Shown: positions 37,257 to 48,133, counted from the stretch's first letter. The stretch is 64,000 nucleotides of DNA from Enterococcus rivorum (GCF_001742285.1 NZ_MIEK01000034.1:62001-126000), one strand, 5' to 3'. The notes: generated by a model not told the origin, from the sequence alone. Made by a program: numbers and translations.

Positions 37257-38579
37257 TTAGTCAAAAATGTTTGAGAAGAAATCTTTGATCTTGCCTGTTA
37301 CTTTTTCGCCAGATTCATTTTCTTTCAAATCATCATACTCTTCTTGCGAATGTTCAGTGTAGGTTTCATACTGAACTTCTTGTTGAATAGCTGCCGCTTG
37401 AGGTGCCTTTGCTTTGCTTCCTGGAATAGCTCCTTTAGCAATATGATAAATATCGTTCAATTGTGCTGAATATTCAACAATACTGATAACATTTGTAAAG
37501 ACTGGGTTACGTAAGCCCATATGGTTAGGTACATACAATTTGACATTTACATCAAAAATATCTTGAGCTAAGTCAACAACACCAGGAAGACTAGCACCTC
37601 CACCTGTTAAAATAACTCCTCCAGGCAATTCAAGTGCATCAATTTCGTCTAAAACTTCTTTAGACTTTTTAAATATTTGTTCAACTCTCGCTTCAATCAC
37701 TTCTGAAAGGTAGCGCTCATCTACTTTAATTGGTTCTGATTTCCCAATCACGTCCACAGGAAATTCTTCACTGACAGAGGTTCTTTCGGGGAATGCATCT
37801 CCATAGTTAATTTTTAAAGCTTCAGCATTGTTAAAAGATGTATTCAATACGATTGAAATATCTTTTGTAACAAATTCTCCACCTTCTTGATTTACATGCG
37901 TGAATTTTAATTGCTTATCATGCATAACTGAAGTTGTTGTTTGGCCACCGCCCATATCAATGACAATTGTTCCAAAATCTTTTTCGCCATCTGATAGAAC
38001 TGTTTCAGTCAATGCTAATGGAGAAATCACTAACTCATTAACAGTTAAACCAGCTTTTTCAACACACTTTTTAGTATTATGAATTATTGTTTTAGGCCCG
38101 GTAAATACGACACCAAACATTTCTAAACGAACGCCAATCATACCTCTTGGATCTTTAATTCCTTCAAATCCATCGACAGTAAATTCTTGTGGAAGAATTG
38201 CGACAATTTGACGTTCAGGAGGTGTTGAACGAACCAACGCTGCAGACGCAACATTTTGTACGTCTTCATCAGTGATTTCTTTTGATTCACTGTTAACAGC
38301 AATCATTCCTTGACAATTTTCAACTTCTAATAAATTTGCTGGCAACCCTACATTCACACTTCTAATTTGAATTCCCGCTTTTTCTTCTGCTTGTCTTACT
38401 GCTCTTTGAATTGAGCTTACTGTTTTATCAATATCTACAATGATGCCTCTATTTAGTCCATCAGATTTAGCATTTCCTACGCCAATAATATTCATTTGAC
38501 CTTCAATAAATTCAGCGACGACAACTTTAACTGATGTTGTTCCAATATCAAGACCTACATACATTCCTGTCTTTGCCAT
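37257..38579 (-). CDS. ftsA: cell-division protein FtsA
   Basis: The 440-residue actin-like ATPase starts MAKTGMYVGLDIGTTSVKVV and has the phosphate loops GTIVIDMGGGQTTTSVM and the adenosine motif GGVILTGGGASLPGVVDLA. It ends in an amphipathic membrane-targeting helix (KIKDFFSNIFD). It anchors FtsZ. ATG at 38579 with GGAGGAGG about 10 nt upstream; the in-frame TTG at 38609 is inside that site. A 150-nt gap separates it from divIB, with a possible promoter. Confidence 0.97.
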   Translation of the reverse strand: MAKTGMYVGLDIGTTSVKVVVAEFIEGQMNIIGVGNAKSDGLNRGIIVDIDKTVSSIQRAVRQAEEKAGIQIRSVNVGLPANLLEVENCQGMIAVNSESKEITDEDVQNVASAALVRSTPPERQIVAILPQEFTVDGFEGIKDPRGMIGVRLEMFGVVFTGPKTIIHNTKKCVEKAGLTVNELVISPLALTETVLSDGEKDFGTIVIDMGGGQTTTSVMHDKQLKFTHVNQEGGEFVTKDISIVLNTSFNNAEALKINYGDAFPERTSVSEEFPVDVIGKSEPIKVDERYLSEVIEARVEQIFKKSKEVLDEIDALELPGGVILTGGGASLPGVVDLAQDIFDVNVKLYVPNHMGLRNPVFTNVISIVEYSAQLNDIYHIAKGAIPGSKAKAPQAAAIQQEVQYETYTEHSQEEYDDLKENESGEKVTGKIKDFFSNIFD

Positions 38580-38671
38580 GAATGGGGTTCCTCCTCCTAT
38601 TAATTCCAATATTTAAATGAACAATTTATGCTTGTTTAAATATATATTTTTTTTGAATACTCACTTCTTCC

Positions 38672-38680
38672 AATTTTACC
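38672..38680 (-). promoter_or_regulatory. possible extended -10 promoter for ftsA-ftsZ
   Basis: In the gap between divIB and ftsA the minus strand reads TGGTAAAAT, an extended -10. No clear -35 is present. Confidence 0.35.
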
Positions 38681-38729
38681 ATAAAATTTAGGTTTTTAGA
38701 AACAAGATTCGATTATTTTTCTATCTATT

Positions 38730-39794
38730 TTAGTAATTTTCATCTGAAGACTGAGAATTCTCATTGGTTGATTCAATTGTACTCTCATTTCCATAAGGAT
38801 AAGAGAAGATACCAACTTCCATATCAATGATTCCTGCTTCGTCCATTTGTTTAGCAACTTGTGGATAGTAAGCCATTTTCTCACTTAATTGAGGAATATT
38901 AACAAGTACACGGTTCCCGTCATTCATATATAAACTGACAAGATCTTTATTGGTCACAGAGGGTGCATATTTGATTTCCGATATACCATGTTTAATTTCA
39001 GTAGAAAGATCTGCATAAGAAATCATTAATTCTTTTATTAAAGATTCATCTTGAAAGTTTTCAAAAATAGGTTTGCCACTTTCAGCTACATGTAGTGTCT
39101 CATTTAAAATTTTCCCATTTTCTAAAATAGGATGGTATTCTTCTCCTTCAGATTCCAGAGCAACAACTTTGTACTCGTTTACCTTAATCTTAAAAGAGTT
39201 AATCCCACTTAAAGAAATGCTAGCATTACGAACTCTTGGAAGTGCTCTTCGAATCTTCTTCTCATAAACACCGCGATCCCATAATTGTTCCCATAATCCT
39301 TTTCCTTTTTCTAAGCCTGACTGCTTAATAAGTATTTCACTGTCAATATTATTATTTCCAACCACATTTATACTACCTAATTTACTAAGTGGTGAAACAA
39401 AGTACAAGGAAATGAGTACTGCTATCAAAAGAACAGACACAATTAATGTCAGTCTGCGATACAAACGTAGATTTCTTTCCTTCTTGATATTAGGTAGCCT
39501 ATCTGCAAAAGATTCGTAAGAAGGTTTCTTTTTGTCTGCTTCTTGGTCAATCTCAATAGACTGGCCTGCATCTTCTTCCTCAAGTGCTTCACCTTGATTG
39601 TTATCTTCTTCTTGTTCCGTTTCTTCTGTCGGTTTTCTTCGTAAAAGAGAGGGGTGCCAAACAGGATCGTCTCCTTGCTTTTTCATATACTCAAGGTTTT
39701 CTTTTTGCCAAGGAGTCAAATTCTCTTGATCAATTTCTATTTCATCAGATTTTTTTTCTTCTGGCTCGTTTATATCCTTACTAATCTTTGCCAC
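38730..39794 (-). CDS. divIB: cell-division protein DivIB/FtsQ
   Basis: The 354-residue protein has a long charged cytoplasmic N terminus (about 115 residues, acidic), one membrane helix (LTLIVSVLLIAVLISLYFV) and an extracellular POTRA domain (LGSINVVGNNNIDSEILIKQ) followed by the FtsQ beta domain. It is part of the DivIB-DivIC-FtsL complex. The annotated start is GTG at 39794, which overlaps the AGGAGG site; an in-frame ATT nine bases downstream has better spacing, so the start is uncertain. Confidence 0.95.
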   Translation of the reverse strand: MAKISKDINEPEEKKSDEIEIDQENLTPWQKENLEYMKKQGDDPVWHPSLLRRKPTEETEQEEDNNQGEALEEEDAGQSIEIDQEADKKKPSYESFADRLPNIKKERNLRLYRRLTLIVSVLLIAVLISLYFVSPLSKLGSINVVGNNNIDSEILIKQSGLEKGKGLWEQLWDRGVYEKKIRRALPRVRNASISLSGINSFKIKVNEYKVVALESEGEEYHPILENGKILNETLHVAESGKPIFENFQDESLIKELMISYADLSTEIKHGISEIKYAPSVTNKDLVSLYMNDGNRVLVNIPQLSEKMAYYPQVAKQMDEAGIIDMEVGIFSYPYGNESTIESTNENSQSSDENY

Positions 39795-39797
39795 CTC

Positions 39798-40895
39798 CTA
39801 TCTTTCAATAAGCTGTTGAACTAGCTCATATAGCCTGTCACATGCATCTGGGATTCCTTCTTTTTTAGATGCCTCAGCCATATTTTGACATGTCTTATCA
39901 TCTAATATAATACTGTCGATTACTTGAACTAATTTAGCCCCAGTTAGTTCACTATCAGGTATCATTTTGACAGCACCAGCATTTACTAGACTTTGTGCAT
40001 TTTTAGTTTGATGATCGTTCGTTACATACGGACTTGGAATAAGCACGGCTGGTAAACCTAATGCAGTAAATTCTGCTATGGAAGTTGCTCCTGCACGTCC
40101 AACAATTAAATCTGCATTTACCATCACTTCGGCCATTTTATCAATATACGCCTGAATACTTATATTTGTCAATTTGTTTTGAGAAAGTTTTACTTTTTCT
40201 TGAAGTTCTCCATAATATATTTCTCCCGAAGCATACAGCACTTGATAATTTTTATTTTCAAAGTAGGGTAAGGCTTCAATAAAAGCTTGATTAATTTTTA
40301 AAGCTCCTCGGCTTCCTCCAAAAATAACCACGGTCTTTTTAGAAGGTTCTAAACTATAGTCAGCCAATATCTTAGATTTTTTAGTATTTAAAACTTCTTG
40401 TGCTCTTGGATTCCCTGTTAATACAACTTTATTGCTTGGAAAATAATCAGCCGCATCTGGAAAACATATCGCAACTTTATCAGCAAATTTACTTAAAAAT
40501 TTATTGGTTACTCCTGGAACACTGTTTTGTTCATGTATAATAGTAGGAATTTTCAGCTGTTTGGCTGCAAAAACAATTGAACCTGAAACATATCCGCCAG
40601 TGCCGATTACTATGTCTGGACGAAAGTCTCTAAGTATTTTCTTAGCTTTTCTGATACTCGCTAAGAAGAGATATATCGTTTTAATGTTTTGTGGGCTCAG
40701 AGAACGACGAAACCCTTGTATTTCAATCGTTTTAAATGGAATTTGGTATGTTGGAACAATCTTACTCTCCAATCCTTTTTCCGTTCCCACGTACATAAAT
40801 TCAGTAGTAGGATCTATCGCTTTTAAATAATTAACAAATGCCACAGCTGGATAGATATGTCCACCTGTTCCGCCGCCTGTAATCAATATTTTCAT
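39798..40895 (-). CDS. murG: UDP-GlcNAc:lipid I N-acetylglucosaminyltransferase
   Basis: The glycosyltransferase begins [20 protein letters not shown], the G-loop that binds the lipid pyrophosphate, and has [35 protein letters not shown] and the UDP-GlcNAc site [20 protein letters not shown]. It makes lipid II at the inner membrane face. ATG at 40895 is the family start; the GTG at 40907 overlaps the murD stop. Confidence 0.97.
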   Translation of the reverse strand: MKILITGGGTGGHIYPAVAFVNYLKAIDPTTEFMYVGTEKGLESKIVPTYQIPFKTIEIQGFRRSLSPQNIKTIYLFLASIRKAKKILRDFRPDIVIGTGGYVSGSIVFAAKQLKIPTIIHEQNSVPGVTNKFLSKFADKVAICFPDAADYFPSNKVVLTGNPRAQEVLNTKKSKILADYSLEPSKKTVVIFGGSRGALKINQAFIEALPYFENKNYQVLYASGEIYYGELQEKVKLSQNKLTNISIQAYIDKMAEVMVNADLIVGRAGATSIAEFTALGLPAVLIPSPYVTNDHQTKNAQSLVNAGAVKMIPDSELTGAKLVQVIDSIILDDKTCQNMAEASKKEGIPDACDRLYELVQQLIER

Positions 40896-40903
40896 ACTCT
40901 TTC

Positions 40904-42277
40904 TCACTTTTCAATTTCTTTTAAACGATTTACTGCTTGGATAAATGCTTCTCCACGTAATTCAAAATTAGGATATTGATCCCAACTAGCACATGAAGGA
41001 GACAATAGAATAGTATCATCTTTTTCGGAATAATCATAGGCTTCTATGACTGCTGTTTCAACATTTTCTGTTAATTTAATGAATGATACTCCTGCAGCTT
41101 CTGCAGCTTCTGCTAATTTATACTTTGTTTCTCCAAACACAATGACTGCTTTTATCTTTTTCAAAGAAGGAACTAGCTCTTCAAAGCTATTGCCACGATC
41201 TAATCCACCAGCTAATAGAATAAGTTTCTCTGGTTTGAATCCACTTAATGCCATTTCAGTCGCTAAAATATTCGTAGCTTTTGAATCATTGTAAAAATTT
41301 CTGTCATTGAACTTACCAATGTATTGGGTTCTATGCGGAACACCAGTGAACGTTTGTAGCGTCTCTTTAATCACTGCCGTTTCAACATCCTTTAATTTAG
41401 CTACTGTAATAGCAGCTAATGCATTTTCTATATTGTGGCTTCCCGGAACACCTAGTTCAGTTGTATGCATAACTAGTTCATCTTTAAAGTAGATCTTATC
41501 TCCAATAGTATACGCACCCTCAACTTTTTCTTCTGTAGAAAAAGGAACAATCGTTGCTTTTGACGTTTCACTTAATTCTCTTAATTCTTTTTGGTTCCAA
41601 TTTAGAACTAAACATTCTTTTTCGGTCATATTTTCTTGAATACGCCATTTAGCTTTTACATATTCTTCTCTATTGCCATGATAATCTAGATGGGCTTCAT
41701 AAATATTTGTTATAACCGCAATTTGTGGTTGAAATGATTGTATTCCCATTAATTGAAAACTGGATAATTCCATCACAATATCATCAGTTGCAATTGCTTC
41801 TTCCGCAACTGTACTTGCAGGATAACCTATATTCCCAGCTAACCTTGCAGTGCCTTCTTTTCTATCTGCATTTAGCAACAATCCAATCATAGTAGTCGTT
41901 GTTGTCTTACCGTTTGTCCCAGTAATACCAATAATCGGACATTCCGAAATTTGATAGGCCAGTTCAACTTCTGTTAAAACAGGAATTTTTCTGTCAAGAG
42001 CTTTTTCTACTAAAGGATTGCTATATGGGATTCCTGGATTTTTAACAACGAAAGCAAAATCTTCATCTAGAAGTTCAATTGGATGTCCTCCTGTAACAAC
42101 ACGAATACCCAAGGTTAATAAATCTTGGGCTTCGGGGTTTTGATCAAATTGTTTAAAATCATTTACAGTCACTAAAGCACCTAGCTCGTGCAATAGTTTC
42201 GCAGCACTGACACCACTTTTAGCAAGTCCTAATACTAAAACTTTTTTATTTTCGTAGTCTGTAACTTTTTTCATCAT
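40904..42277 (-). CDS. murD: UDP-MurNAc-L-alanine:D-glutamate ligase
   Basis: The Mur ligase has the N-terminal dinucleotide-like fold ([20 protein letters not shown]), the ATP loop [16 protein letters not shown], and later [20 protein letters not shown]-type sequence with NDSKATN and the C-terminal [20 protein letters not shown]. It adds D-Glu to the peptidoglycan precursor. Tandem ATG codons (42277 and 42274) follow an AAAGGGG site; either may be used. It overlaps the reading frame of mraY's 3' end in upstream extension only. Confidence 0.97.
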   Translation of the reverse strand: MMKKVTDYENKKVLVLGLAKSGVSAAKLLHELGALVTVNDFKQFDQNPEAQDLLTLGIRVVTGGHPIELLDEDFAFVVKNPGIPYSNPLVEKALDRKIPVLTEVELAYQISECPIIGITGTNGKTTTTTMIGLLLNADRKEGTARLAGNIGYPASTVAEEAIATDDIVMELSSFQLMGIQSFQPQIAVITNIYEAHLDYHGNREEYVKAKWRIQENMTEKECLVLNWNQKELRELSETSKATIVPFSTEEKVEGAYTIGDKIYFKDELVMHTTELGVPGSHNIENALAAITVAKLKDVETAVIKETLQTFTGVPHRTQYIGKFNDRNFYNDSKATNILATEMALSGFKPEKLILLAGGLDRGNSFEELVPSLKKIKAVIVFGETKYKLAEAAEAAGVSFIKLTENVETAVIEAYDYSEKDDTILLSPSCASWDQYPNFELRGEAFIQAVNRLKEIEK

Positions 42278-42294
42278 CTTTTCCCCTTTGCTTT

Positions 42295-43260
42295 TTAGAA
42301 CAGAATCCATAATGTTAAGCCTGAACAAGATAGAGCGACGAACCAAAATACAATATCAATTTTCCATTCTGACCATCCGCACATCTCAAAATGATGATGA
42401 ATCGGTGACATCTTGAAAATACGTTTACCAAATAATTTAAATGACATAACTTGTAAAATGACACTGGCTGTCTCGCAAACATAAACTAGTCCAATTAAAA
42501 GTAGTGTCCATTCTTGGCGCAAGATAATTGAAATTGCTGCCAGTAAGCCACCTAAAGCTAGGGAGCCTACATCTCCCATAAAAATTTTGGCTGGCTTTCT
42601 GTTATATGGAAAGAAGCCTAGTAAGCCTCCTATCACGCTTAAGCAAACAATCACAACATCAAACTGTTGTTGTTTCCAAGCGATGATTGCATATGTCCCA
42701 AAAGAGATGGTTCCTAATCCTGCTACTAAGCCATCAATACCATCAGCTAGATTTACTGCATTGGAAAAACCAACTAGCCAAAAAATAATAAATATTCCAT
42801 AAAAAATCCCTAGAGGAATCGTAATAATTCCAAATAGATCAAGCGTTTCTGGTAATCCATTCATCCTATAAACAACATAGAAAATTATTCCTCCTGCAAT
42901 TTGACCAATTAGTTTTTGTTTAGAATTCAACCCCATATTGCGTTTCTTAAAAACTTTAATAAAATCATCTAGAAATCCCAATATTCCATACAAAACTAAA
43001 ATAAACAGAATAATTAGAAGCGATGGAGTTAGTTGCTGTAGCCAAAATCCAACAACAAGTGCTGTAATAAAACTTGCAATCAGGAAAACAGTTCCTCCCA
43101 TTGTAGGCGTTCCAGTTTTCACATTATGCCAAGTAGGACCCTCTCCTCTTGTTGTTTGTCCTTGCTTTTTCATTCTAAAATAACCAATAAACAAAGGCAT
43201 CGTTGCTACCGTAATAGCAAAACTAAATGCTATTGGAATAAAAATTTGTGTCCACTCCAT
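42295..43260 (-). CDS. mraY: phospho-MurNAc-pentapeptide transferase
   Basis: The 321-residue polytopic membrane enzyme has the MraY signatures GTPTMGGTVFLIA, the aspartate pair GFLDDFIKVFKKRNMGLNSK, NAVNLADGIDGLVAG, FPYNRKPAKIFMGDVGSLAL and the C-terminal HHHFEMCGWSEWKI. It makes lipid I from undecaprenyl phosphate. Tandem ATGs at 43263 and 43260 follow AGGAG; the second has better spacing. Confidence 0.97.
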   Translation of the reverse strand: MEWTQIFIPIAFSFAITVATMPLFIGYFRMKKQGQTTRGEGPTWHNVKTGTPTMGGTVFLIASFITALVVGFWLQQLTPSLLIILFILVLYGILGFLDDFIKVFKKRNMGLNSKQKLIGQIAGGIIFYVVYRMNGLPETLDLFGIITIPLGIFYGIFIIFWLVGFSNAVNLADGIDGLVAGLGTISFGTYAIIAWKQQQFDVVIVCLSVIGGLLGFFPYNRKPAKIFMGDVGSLALGGLLAAISIILRQEWTLLLIGLVYVCETASVILQVMSFKLFGKRIFKMSPIHHHFEMCGWSEWKIDIVFWFVALSCSGLTLWILF

Positions 43261-43284
43261 CATATCTCTCCTAATTTTCCAACT

Positions 43285-45528
43285 TTACTCTGCTCCTGCT
43301 AACGTAAAGGTAATTGTTTTCCCTGTAATTTTTTCACCTGGTGCTATACTTTGAGCTGTTACGTAACCTTCGCCAGTAAATTCTGTATTAACATTTAAAA
43401 ATTTGCCTAATTTAAGCAAATCACTTTTAGACCATCCTGTAACATCAGGCATGATTTTTTCCCCATCTGTTAATAAAAGAAGTTTTTGTTTAGCTAATAA
43501 TACTTCTCCAGCTTTTGTTGATTGTTTTTTGACTACTTGTCCTTGTCCAATTACGATTGGTTCAAGGTTCGCCTCTTGTATAGCCGCTTTTGCAGCTTCA
43601 ACTTCAAGATTTCTATAATCTGCAACTGTAATGTTTTCAGCTACTGGTTCTACTTGGGCTTGCCCCGTATCCGTATCTTTTATATCCATAGCTAATTTTA
43701 GAAGTGGATTTGCCAATACTGCAATCGCATTTCGGTCATACTGCTCTGGTTTTTTCAAAGTCACATAAAGAATATATTCTGGATCTTCAGCTGGAATCAT
43801 TTCAACGACTGAGTAAGTATAGTCTGTTGCCCCTTCCATATATCCACTAGTTCCTGTGATTTCTGCTGTTCCTGTTTTCGCCGCGATATGATAACCTGGA
43901 ACTTCATAGACTCCATGAGCAATTCCGTAGTTTTCATCTTCTATTGTATCGACCAAATAAGAACGTAGTGTGCTTGCCACCTCTGGACTAATTGGATTAC
44001 CAACAACTTCTGGCTGCGTTATTTTTTCTGCTCCAGTATTTTTATCAACTATTTTATTGATAAATTGTGGCTTAACCATCGTACCGTTATTGGCAACTGC
44101 AGTGTATGCCTGCATCATTTGAAAATGAGTGACTGAGACAGCTTGTCCAAACGCTGACATGGCACGATCGACTATATTTTCCGTTGGAAGACTTCCGGCA
44201 GATTCATTCAATAAACCTGAGTTAGTCGATTCTCCAAACTTGAATTTTTTTAAATAATCATTCCATTTAGCATCGCCCATCCGTTGTTCCAAATGTACCA
44301 TCCCAACGTTACTTGACCAAGATAAGGCTTGGCGATAAGTTAGTATCCCCTTCGCCCCTTCGTCATGGTCCTTAACCCAGCGGTCAGCAATTTTAATTCT
44401 TCCAGAAACAAAGGTTGCATTTGGATCGAACATGCCTTCCTGCATCGCTGCAGCAGCTGTAAAAATCTTCATTGTAGATCCTGGTTCAAACTTATCTTCA
44501 ACCAGAATATTACGCCATAACGGTTCTTCTGGTGGTTTAACATCTGCTAAGCCAGCTTTGGTTTCTGGATTAAATGATGGTCGTTGCCCCATCGCCAAAA
44601 TTTCCCCTGTTTTAGCATTCATTAACATAGCACCTAAATTTTCAGGCTTATATTGTTCAACGATGGCATCCATTCCAGACTCCATCTTACTTTGTAAACG
44701 ATTATCAAGCGTTGTATAAATATCTTGACCATCAACGGCCTTCTGTTCCTCTGCGACTGTTCCTGGCAAAGGATTTCCGTAGCTATCTTTTTCATAATAA
44801 ATGCGTCCATCTTGGCCAGCTAAGGTTTTGTTATAAACTTCTTCTAAGCCCATTTTTCCAACTAATTTCTGGTCTTCAGTATTTTTATTATCTTTATTTG
44901 TTGCTTCTGTATAACCAATAAAGTGGGAAGAAAAGACTCCATTAGGGTAAATTCTAGCAGGATGATCGTCAAACTTAATTCCTTCTATTTTGTTTTCTTT
45001 CAGTTCTTTTTCAATATTTTGTTTTGCTTCTAAAGTAATATTCTTTCCCTTTGAACCAAATTCTACTTGATACTTCGTTGAGCCATCCTCATTGATCCCA
45101 TTGTTCAAAAAAGTTAACCCTTCTGCTTTAGGAAGTCCAATGTATTTTTCCAACACAGTAGCAATTGTTGAAAAATCTTTTTGTTGCGCGTATAGTTTTT
45201 TTCCTTTACCATCCACATATGTATCAGATAAGACTGCAAAGACAGAAAAAGATGTTGCATCTTCTGCGATAGGATTGCCATTACGGTCTAAAATCGCTCC
45301 ACGTTTTGCTTTTACTAAACGATTTCCTTCATATAATTCAGCGGTCTTCTCTTTTAATTTCGTTCCAGCCACTTCTCCTGTCGCAACTATGTATGTTAAA
45401 CGAAATGCAAATAAAAAGAACAACCCAATACTCGTAGCGAACAAAATAATACCTACTTTTTTACGATTGTTCATCGGATTTAAGTTCTTCTTTTTTATGT
45501 TTTTTTTAATTTTATCTTTAATAGTCAT
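43285..45528 (-). CDS. class B penicillin-binding protein with PASTA domains (PBP2x type)
   Basis: After a short basic N terminus and one membrane helix (about residues 24-48), the protein has the PBP dimer domain (RGAILDRNGNPIAEDA) and the transpeptidase domain with the active Ser 351 in FEPGSTMKIF, SSN in LSWSSNVGMV and KTGT in AAKTGTAEITG. Two PASTA repeats end it (ENITVADYRNLEVEAAKAAI; KIMPDVTGWSKSDLLKLGKF). It cross-links septal peptidoglycan. Position after ftsL in the cluster supports the PBP2x/PbpC orthology. The start shares a base with the ftsL stop. Confidence 0.95.
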   Translation of the reverse strand: MTIKDKIKKNIKKKNLNPMNNRKKVGIILFATSIGLFFLFAFRLTYIVATGEVAGTKLKEKTAELYEGNRLVKAKRGAILDRNGNPIAEDATSFSVFAVLSDTYVDGKGKKLYAQQKDFSTIATVLEKYIGLPKAEGLTFLNNGINEDGSTKYQVEFGSKGKNITLEAKQNIEKELKENKIEGIKFDDHPARIYPNGVFSSHFIGYTEATNKDNKNTEDQKLVGKMGLEEVYNKTLAGQDGRIYYEKDSYGNPLPGTVAEEQKAVDGQDIYTTLDNRLQSKMESGMDAIVEQYKPENLGAMLMNAKTGEILAMGQRPSFNPETKAGLADVKPPEEPLWRNILVEDKFEPGSTMKIFTAAAAMQEGMFDPNATFVSGRIKIADRWVKDHDEGAKGILTYRQALSWSSNVGMVHLEQRMGDAKWNDYLKKFKFGESTNSGLLNESAGSLPTENIVDRAMSAFGQAVSVTHFQMMQAYTAVANNGTMVKPQFINKIVDKNTGAEKITQPEVVGNPISPEVASTLRSYLVDTIEDENYGIAHGVYEVPGYHIAAKTGTAEITGTSGYMEGATDYTYSVVEMIPAEDPEYILYVTLKKPEQYDRNAIAVLANPLLKLAMDIKDTDTGQAQVEPVAENITVADYRNLEVEAAKAAIQEANLEPIVIGQGQVVKKQSTKAGEVLLAKQKLLLLTDGEKIMPDVTGWSKSDLLKLGKFLNVNTEFTGEGYVTAQSIAPGEKITGKTITFTLAGAE

Positions 45529-45938
45529 TATTTCACATTCCTTAAATTCCCATCAATTTCTGAAAGTCCTTTATTTTTTGCTACTTCTCTAATGCGATCA
45601 GCTTTTGAAAGCTCTGTTTTTTCCTGTTCCAATTTTAAAGCTTTCTCTTCTTTTTGTTCTATAGTTGCTTTTGCAGCAGTAATCTCGTTACTCGCTTGAG
45701 TAATTGCTGTCCGCACTTGAACTGTAAGAATTGCAATTCCAATAATAGCACTGATAAGTAAAAATCCAAGAACTTTTTCTAAACGAGAAATATTTTTTAA
45801 ATGTTTTTTTGGCGATTGAGGCAATTCACCTTTTTTTAGAACTTTTTTTTCTTCATTTTGAGGGTCCACGACTGGCGTTGATTCTTCCATTATTTGAGTG
45901 TCATAAATGAAATCCTCTACTTTTTTAAGCTCAGCCAT
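45528..45938 (-). CDS. ftsL: cell-division protein FtsL
   Basis: A short bitopic protein: cytoplasmic N terminus of about 55 residues, membrane helix (VLGFLLISAIIGIAILTVQV), then a periplasm-side coiled coil (AKATIEQKEEKALKLEQEKT) and the C-terminal IREVAKNKGLSEIDGNLRNV. It partners DivIB and DivIC at the septum. Similarity between FtsL proteins is low, but topology and position make it clear. Confidence 0.93.
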   Translation of the reverse strand: MAELKKVEDFIYDTQIMEESTPVVDPQNEEKKVLKKGELPQSPKKHLKNISRLEKVLGFLLISAIIGIAILTVQVRTAITQASNEITAAKATIEQKEEKALKLEQEKTELSKADRIREVAKNKGLSEIDGNLRNVK

Positions 45939-45956
45939 GTATTTATCCCCCTTTCT

Positions 45957-46913
45957 TTATATCATTCTTATTTTTTCAGCAATTCGAAGTTTTGCACTTC
46001 TTGAACGATTGTTCTCAGCAAGCTCTAGCTCACTAGGTAAAATCGGTTTTCTTGTAATCACTTTTAATTCTGATTGAAATTCATCAGGAATCATCGGTAT
46101 CCCTGGTGGTAAATCTTGTATTGTACTAAATTCTTTAAACATTGTTTTTACAATTCGATCTTCCAATGAATGGAAGGTGATCACGGATACTCGCCCTTCT
46201 TTATTTAGAAGGTCAATAGCTTGCTCCAAAGATTCTTCGATTGCTCCCAGCTCATCATTTACTGCTATACGAATTGCTTGAAAAATACGTTTAGCTGGAT
46301 GTCCACCTTTTCGTCTAGCAGGTGCAGGTATTGCCGTTTTTATAATGTCAACTAATTCACTAGTTGTATTTATATGACGCTCGATTCGAACACGTTCAAT
46401 TTCTCTCGCTACTTGTTTAGAAAATTTTTCTTCGCCATAACGAAAGAATATTTTTACTAATTCATTGTAGCTATATTCATTTACCACTTGATACGCTGTT
46501 AAAGACGCTTCTTGATCCATCCGCATGTCTAATGAGGCTTCTTGGTGGTAACTGAATCCACGCTCAGCTTCGTCCAATTGTGGAGAAGAGACACCTAAAT
46601 CATAAATAATGCCATCAACATGCAAAACATCTAGTTCGCTCAATTTTTCTTTTAAATAACGGAAATTGGATTTGATGAACGTAACCATGCCTAAATCAAC
46701 ATATTTTTTTAATCTGGTTTTAGCGAAATCTAACGCTTTTTGGTCTTGATCAAAAACATATAAATGACCCTTTTCACTTAATTTAGAAAGCAGATACTCA
46801 CTATGACCTGCACCACCTAATGTACAATCTACATAAATCCCGTTTTCTTTTATATTCAATCCATCAACGGTCTCTTTTAAAAGTACAGTATAATGCTGAA
46901 ACTCGTTTGTCAT
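45957..46913 (-). CDS. rsmH: 16S rRNA m4C1402 methyltransferase
   Basis: The protein (also mraW) has the SAM-binding motif [38 protein letters not shown]-like sequence around residues 105-125, [20 protein letters not shown] and the ending [19 protein letters not shown]. It methylates C1402 in 16S rRNA. ATG at 46913 has GAGGAG close upstream; the ATG at 46925 lacks a site. Confidence 0.97.
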   Translation of the reverse strand: MTNEFQHYTVLLKETVDGLNIKENGIYVDCTLGGAGHSEYLLSKLSEKGHLYVFDQDQKALDFAKTRLKKYVDLGMVTFIKSNFRYLKEKLSELDVLHVDGIIYDLGVSSPQLDEAERGFSYHQEASLDMRMDQEASLTAYQVVNEYSYNELVKIFFRYGEEKFSKQVAREIERVRIERHINTTSELVDIIKTAIPAPARRKGGHPAKRIFQAIRIAVNDELGAIEESLEQAIDLLNKEGRVSVITFHSLEDRIVKTMFKEFSTIQDLPPGIPMIPDEFQSELKVITRKPILPSELELAENNRSRSAKLRIAEKIRMI

Positions 46914-46927
46914 AATGCTCCTCATTT

Positions 46928-47359
46928 CTAAAAGCCAAAATCAATCATTGTTTCGGCAATTTCATCAAAGTTTTCCTCTGCTTCAGCTGAAAACTCATTC
47001 CATCGTGATTCATCCCAAATTTCAATACGATTCGAAACACCAATCACAACACAACCTTTTTCTAGTTGGGCGTGTGTTCTTAATGTTGCTGGAATATTAA
47101 TCCGACCTTGCTTATCAATTTCACATTCAGTGGCCGCAGAATAAAAAAAGCGAACAAAAGTACGAGAATCCTTCTTAGCTAAAGGCATTTCTTTCATTTT
47201 AGCTTCAAGTAGTTCCCACTCGGGCATTGGATAACCAAATAAACAGCCATCCATTCCTCTTGTCACAACAAACTTCTCGCCTAATTGTTCACGAAATTTT
47301 GCTGGTACAATCAGTCGGCCTTTGGCATCAATATTATGTTGAAATTCACCCATAAACAT
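46928..47359 (-). CDS. mraZ: transcriptional regulator MraZ
   Basis: The protein begins [20 protein letters not shown], with the two AbrB-like DXXXR repeats ([13 protein letters not shown] and [13 protein letters not shown]). MraZ forms rings that bind direct repeats before its own operon and control the division cluster. ATG at 47359 follows GGGGA; the TTG at 47365 is unlikely. The candidate operator lies at 47398-47424. Confidence 0.97.
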   Translation of the reverse strand: MFMGEFQHNIDAKGRLIVPAKFREQLGEKFVVTRGMDGCLFGYPMPEWELLEAKMKEMPLAKKDSRTFVRFFYSAATECEIDKQGRINIPATLRTHAQLEKGCVVIGVSNRIEIWDESRWNEFSAEAEENFDEIAETMIDFGF

Positions 47360-47397
47360 AGCCAATTATCCCCACTTTTCCACTTGATAGAAATAGT

Positions 47398-47424
47398 CTA
47401 CCACATCCCACCACTTTCTACCAC
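47398..47424 (-). promoter_or_regulatory. candidate MraZ operator, three GTGG repeats
   Basis: On the minus strand GTGG occurs at three positions exactly 10 bp apart (GTGGTAGAAA, GTGGTGGGAT, GTGGTAGACT), about 40-65 bp before mraZ. MraZ in other bacteria binds short GTG-containing direct repeats with about one-turn spacing. Two more GTGG copies occur nearer the gene (47371-47386). Confidence 0.6.
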
Positions 47425-47640
47425 AAAAAACATAGAAAACTTACATAATTTTATTGTTATTTAAAAAGTTTGTAATATTCAGGAGATAGACTATCTATTA
47501 CTAAAGCGGTATCAATGCCGACAGATTAATTATTTTAGAGAAATATTCCCTAAAAATTAGAAATAACTATTTTCTCATCATTTTAGTGGGGAATTGTGGG
47601 GGATTTTTTCCAAGCCCTCATATCTCTCACTTAAAATTAA

Positions 47641-48012
47641 TTAAGCGATATAATGAAAAATATTCAACAAAATTAAAACAACATACAAGATCATTGAAAT
47701 TAGAAACACTAAACGCCAAAACATCTTAAAATAGCGACCATAAATAATTTCCCCATAGTAATACGCTTGAAAAACAGCGACCCCTATTCCCAACAACAAT
47801 ATTGAAATAATCAAATACGGGACGATTGATTGCTCATAAGTATTTTTAGATAATTCGTTCAGTCCCAAAAGTAAAAATGGGATAGCTATGTCGGGCGACT
47901 TCACTTTGTAACGTTCTGTTAAAGAAAACGTTGAAATAATGAAGTTACACGCAAATAATACCACTATCGGAAATACATACCAAAACAGCATAATAGCTGA
48001 AAAAGAGACCAT
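47641..48012 (-). CDS. DUF3397-like membrane protein
   Basis: The product has four hydrophobic segments (about residues 2-22, 45-55, 63-82 and 98-120), so it is an integral membrane protein. Its place just upstream of mraZ, in the same direction, matches the DUF3397 family in lactic bacteria; the family name is from that context and from the general pattern. ATG at 48012 has AAAGGA 9 nt upstream; the ATG at 48030 is part of that site. Function unknown. Confidence 0.7.
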   Translation of the reverse strand: MVSFSAIMLFWYVFPIVVLFACNFIISTFSLTERYKVKSPDIAIPFLLLGLNELSKNTYEQSIVPYLIISILLLGIGVAVFQAYYYGEIIYGRYFKMFWRLVFLISMILYVVLILLNIFHYIA

Positions 48013-48133
48013 TTTAACAATTCCTTTCATAACACTTACATATACTATACTTTATTTTCGTTACACTGATGTTTCAGTTCTTTTAAAAATTGATGCCTAA
48101 ATACGTCAAATTCCATGCGATTTTCTCCACTAA

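Noticed and set aside
44432-44719. Open frame antisense to the penicillin-binding protein gene
   Set aside because: It is a reverse-strand shadow with low-complexity composition and no ribosome binding site.
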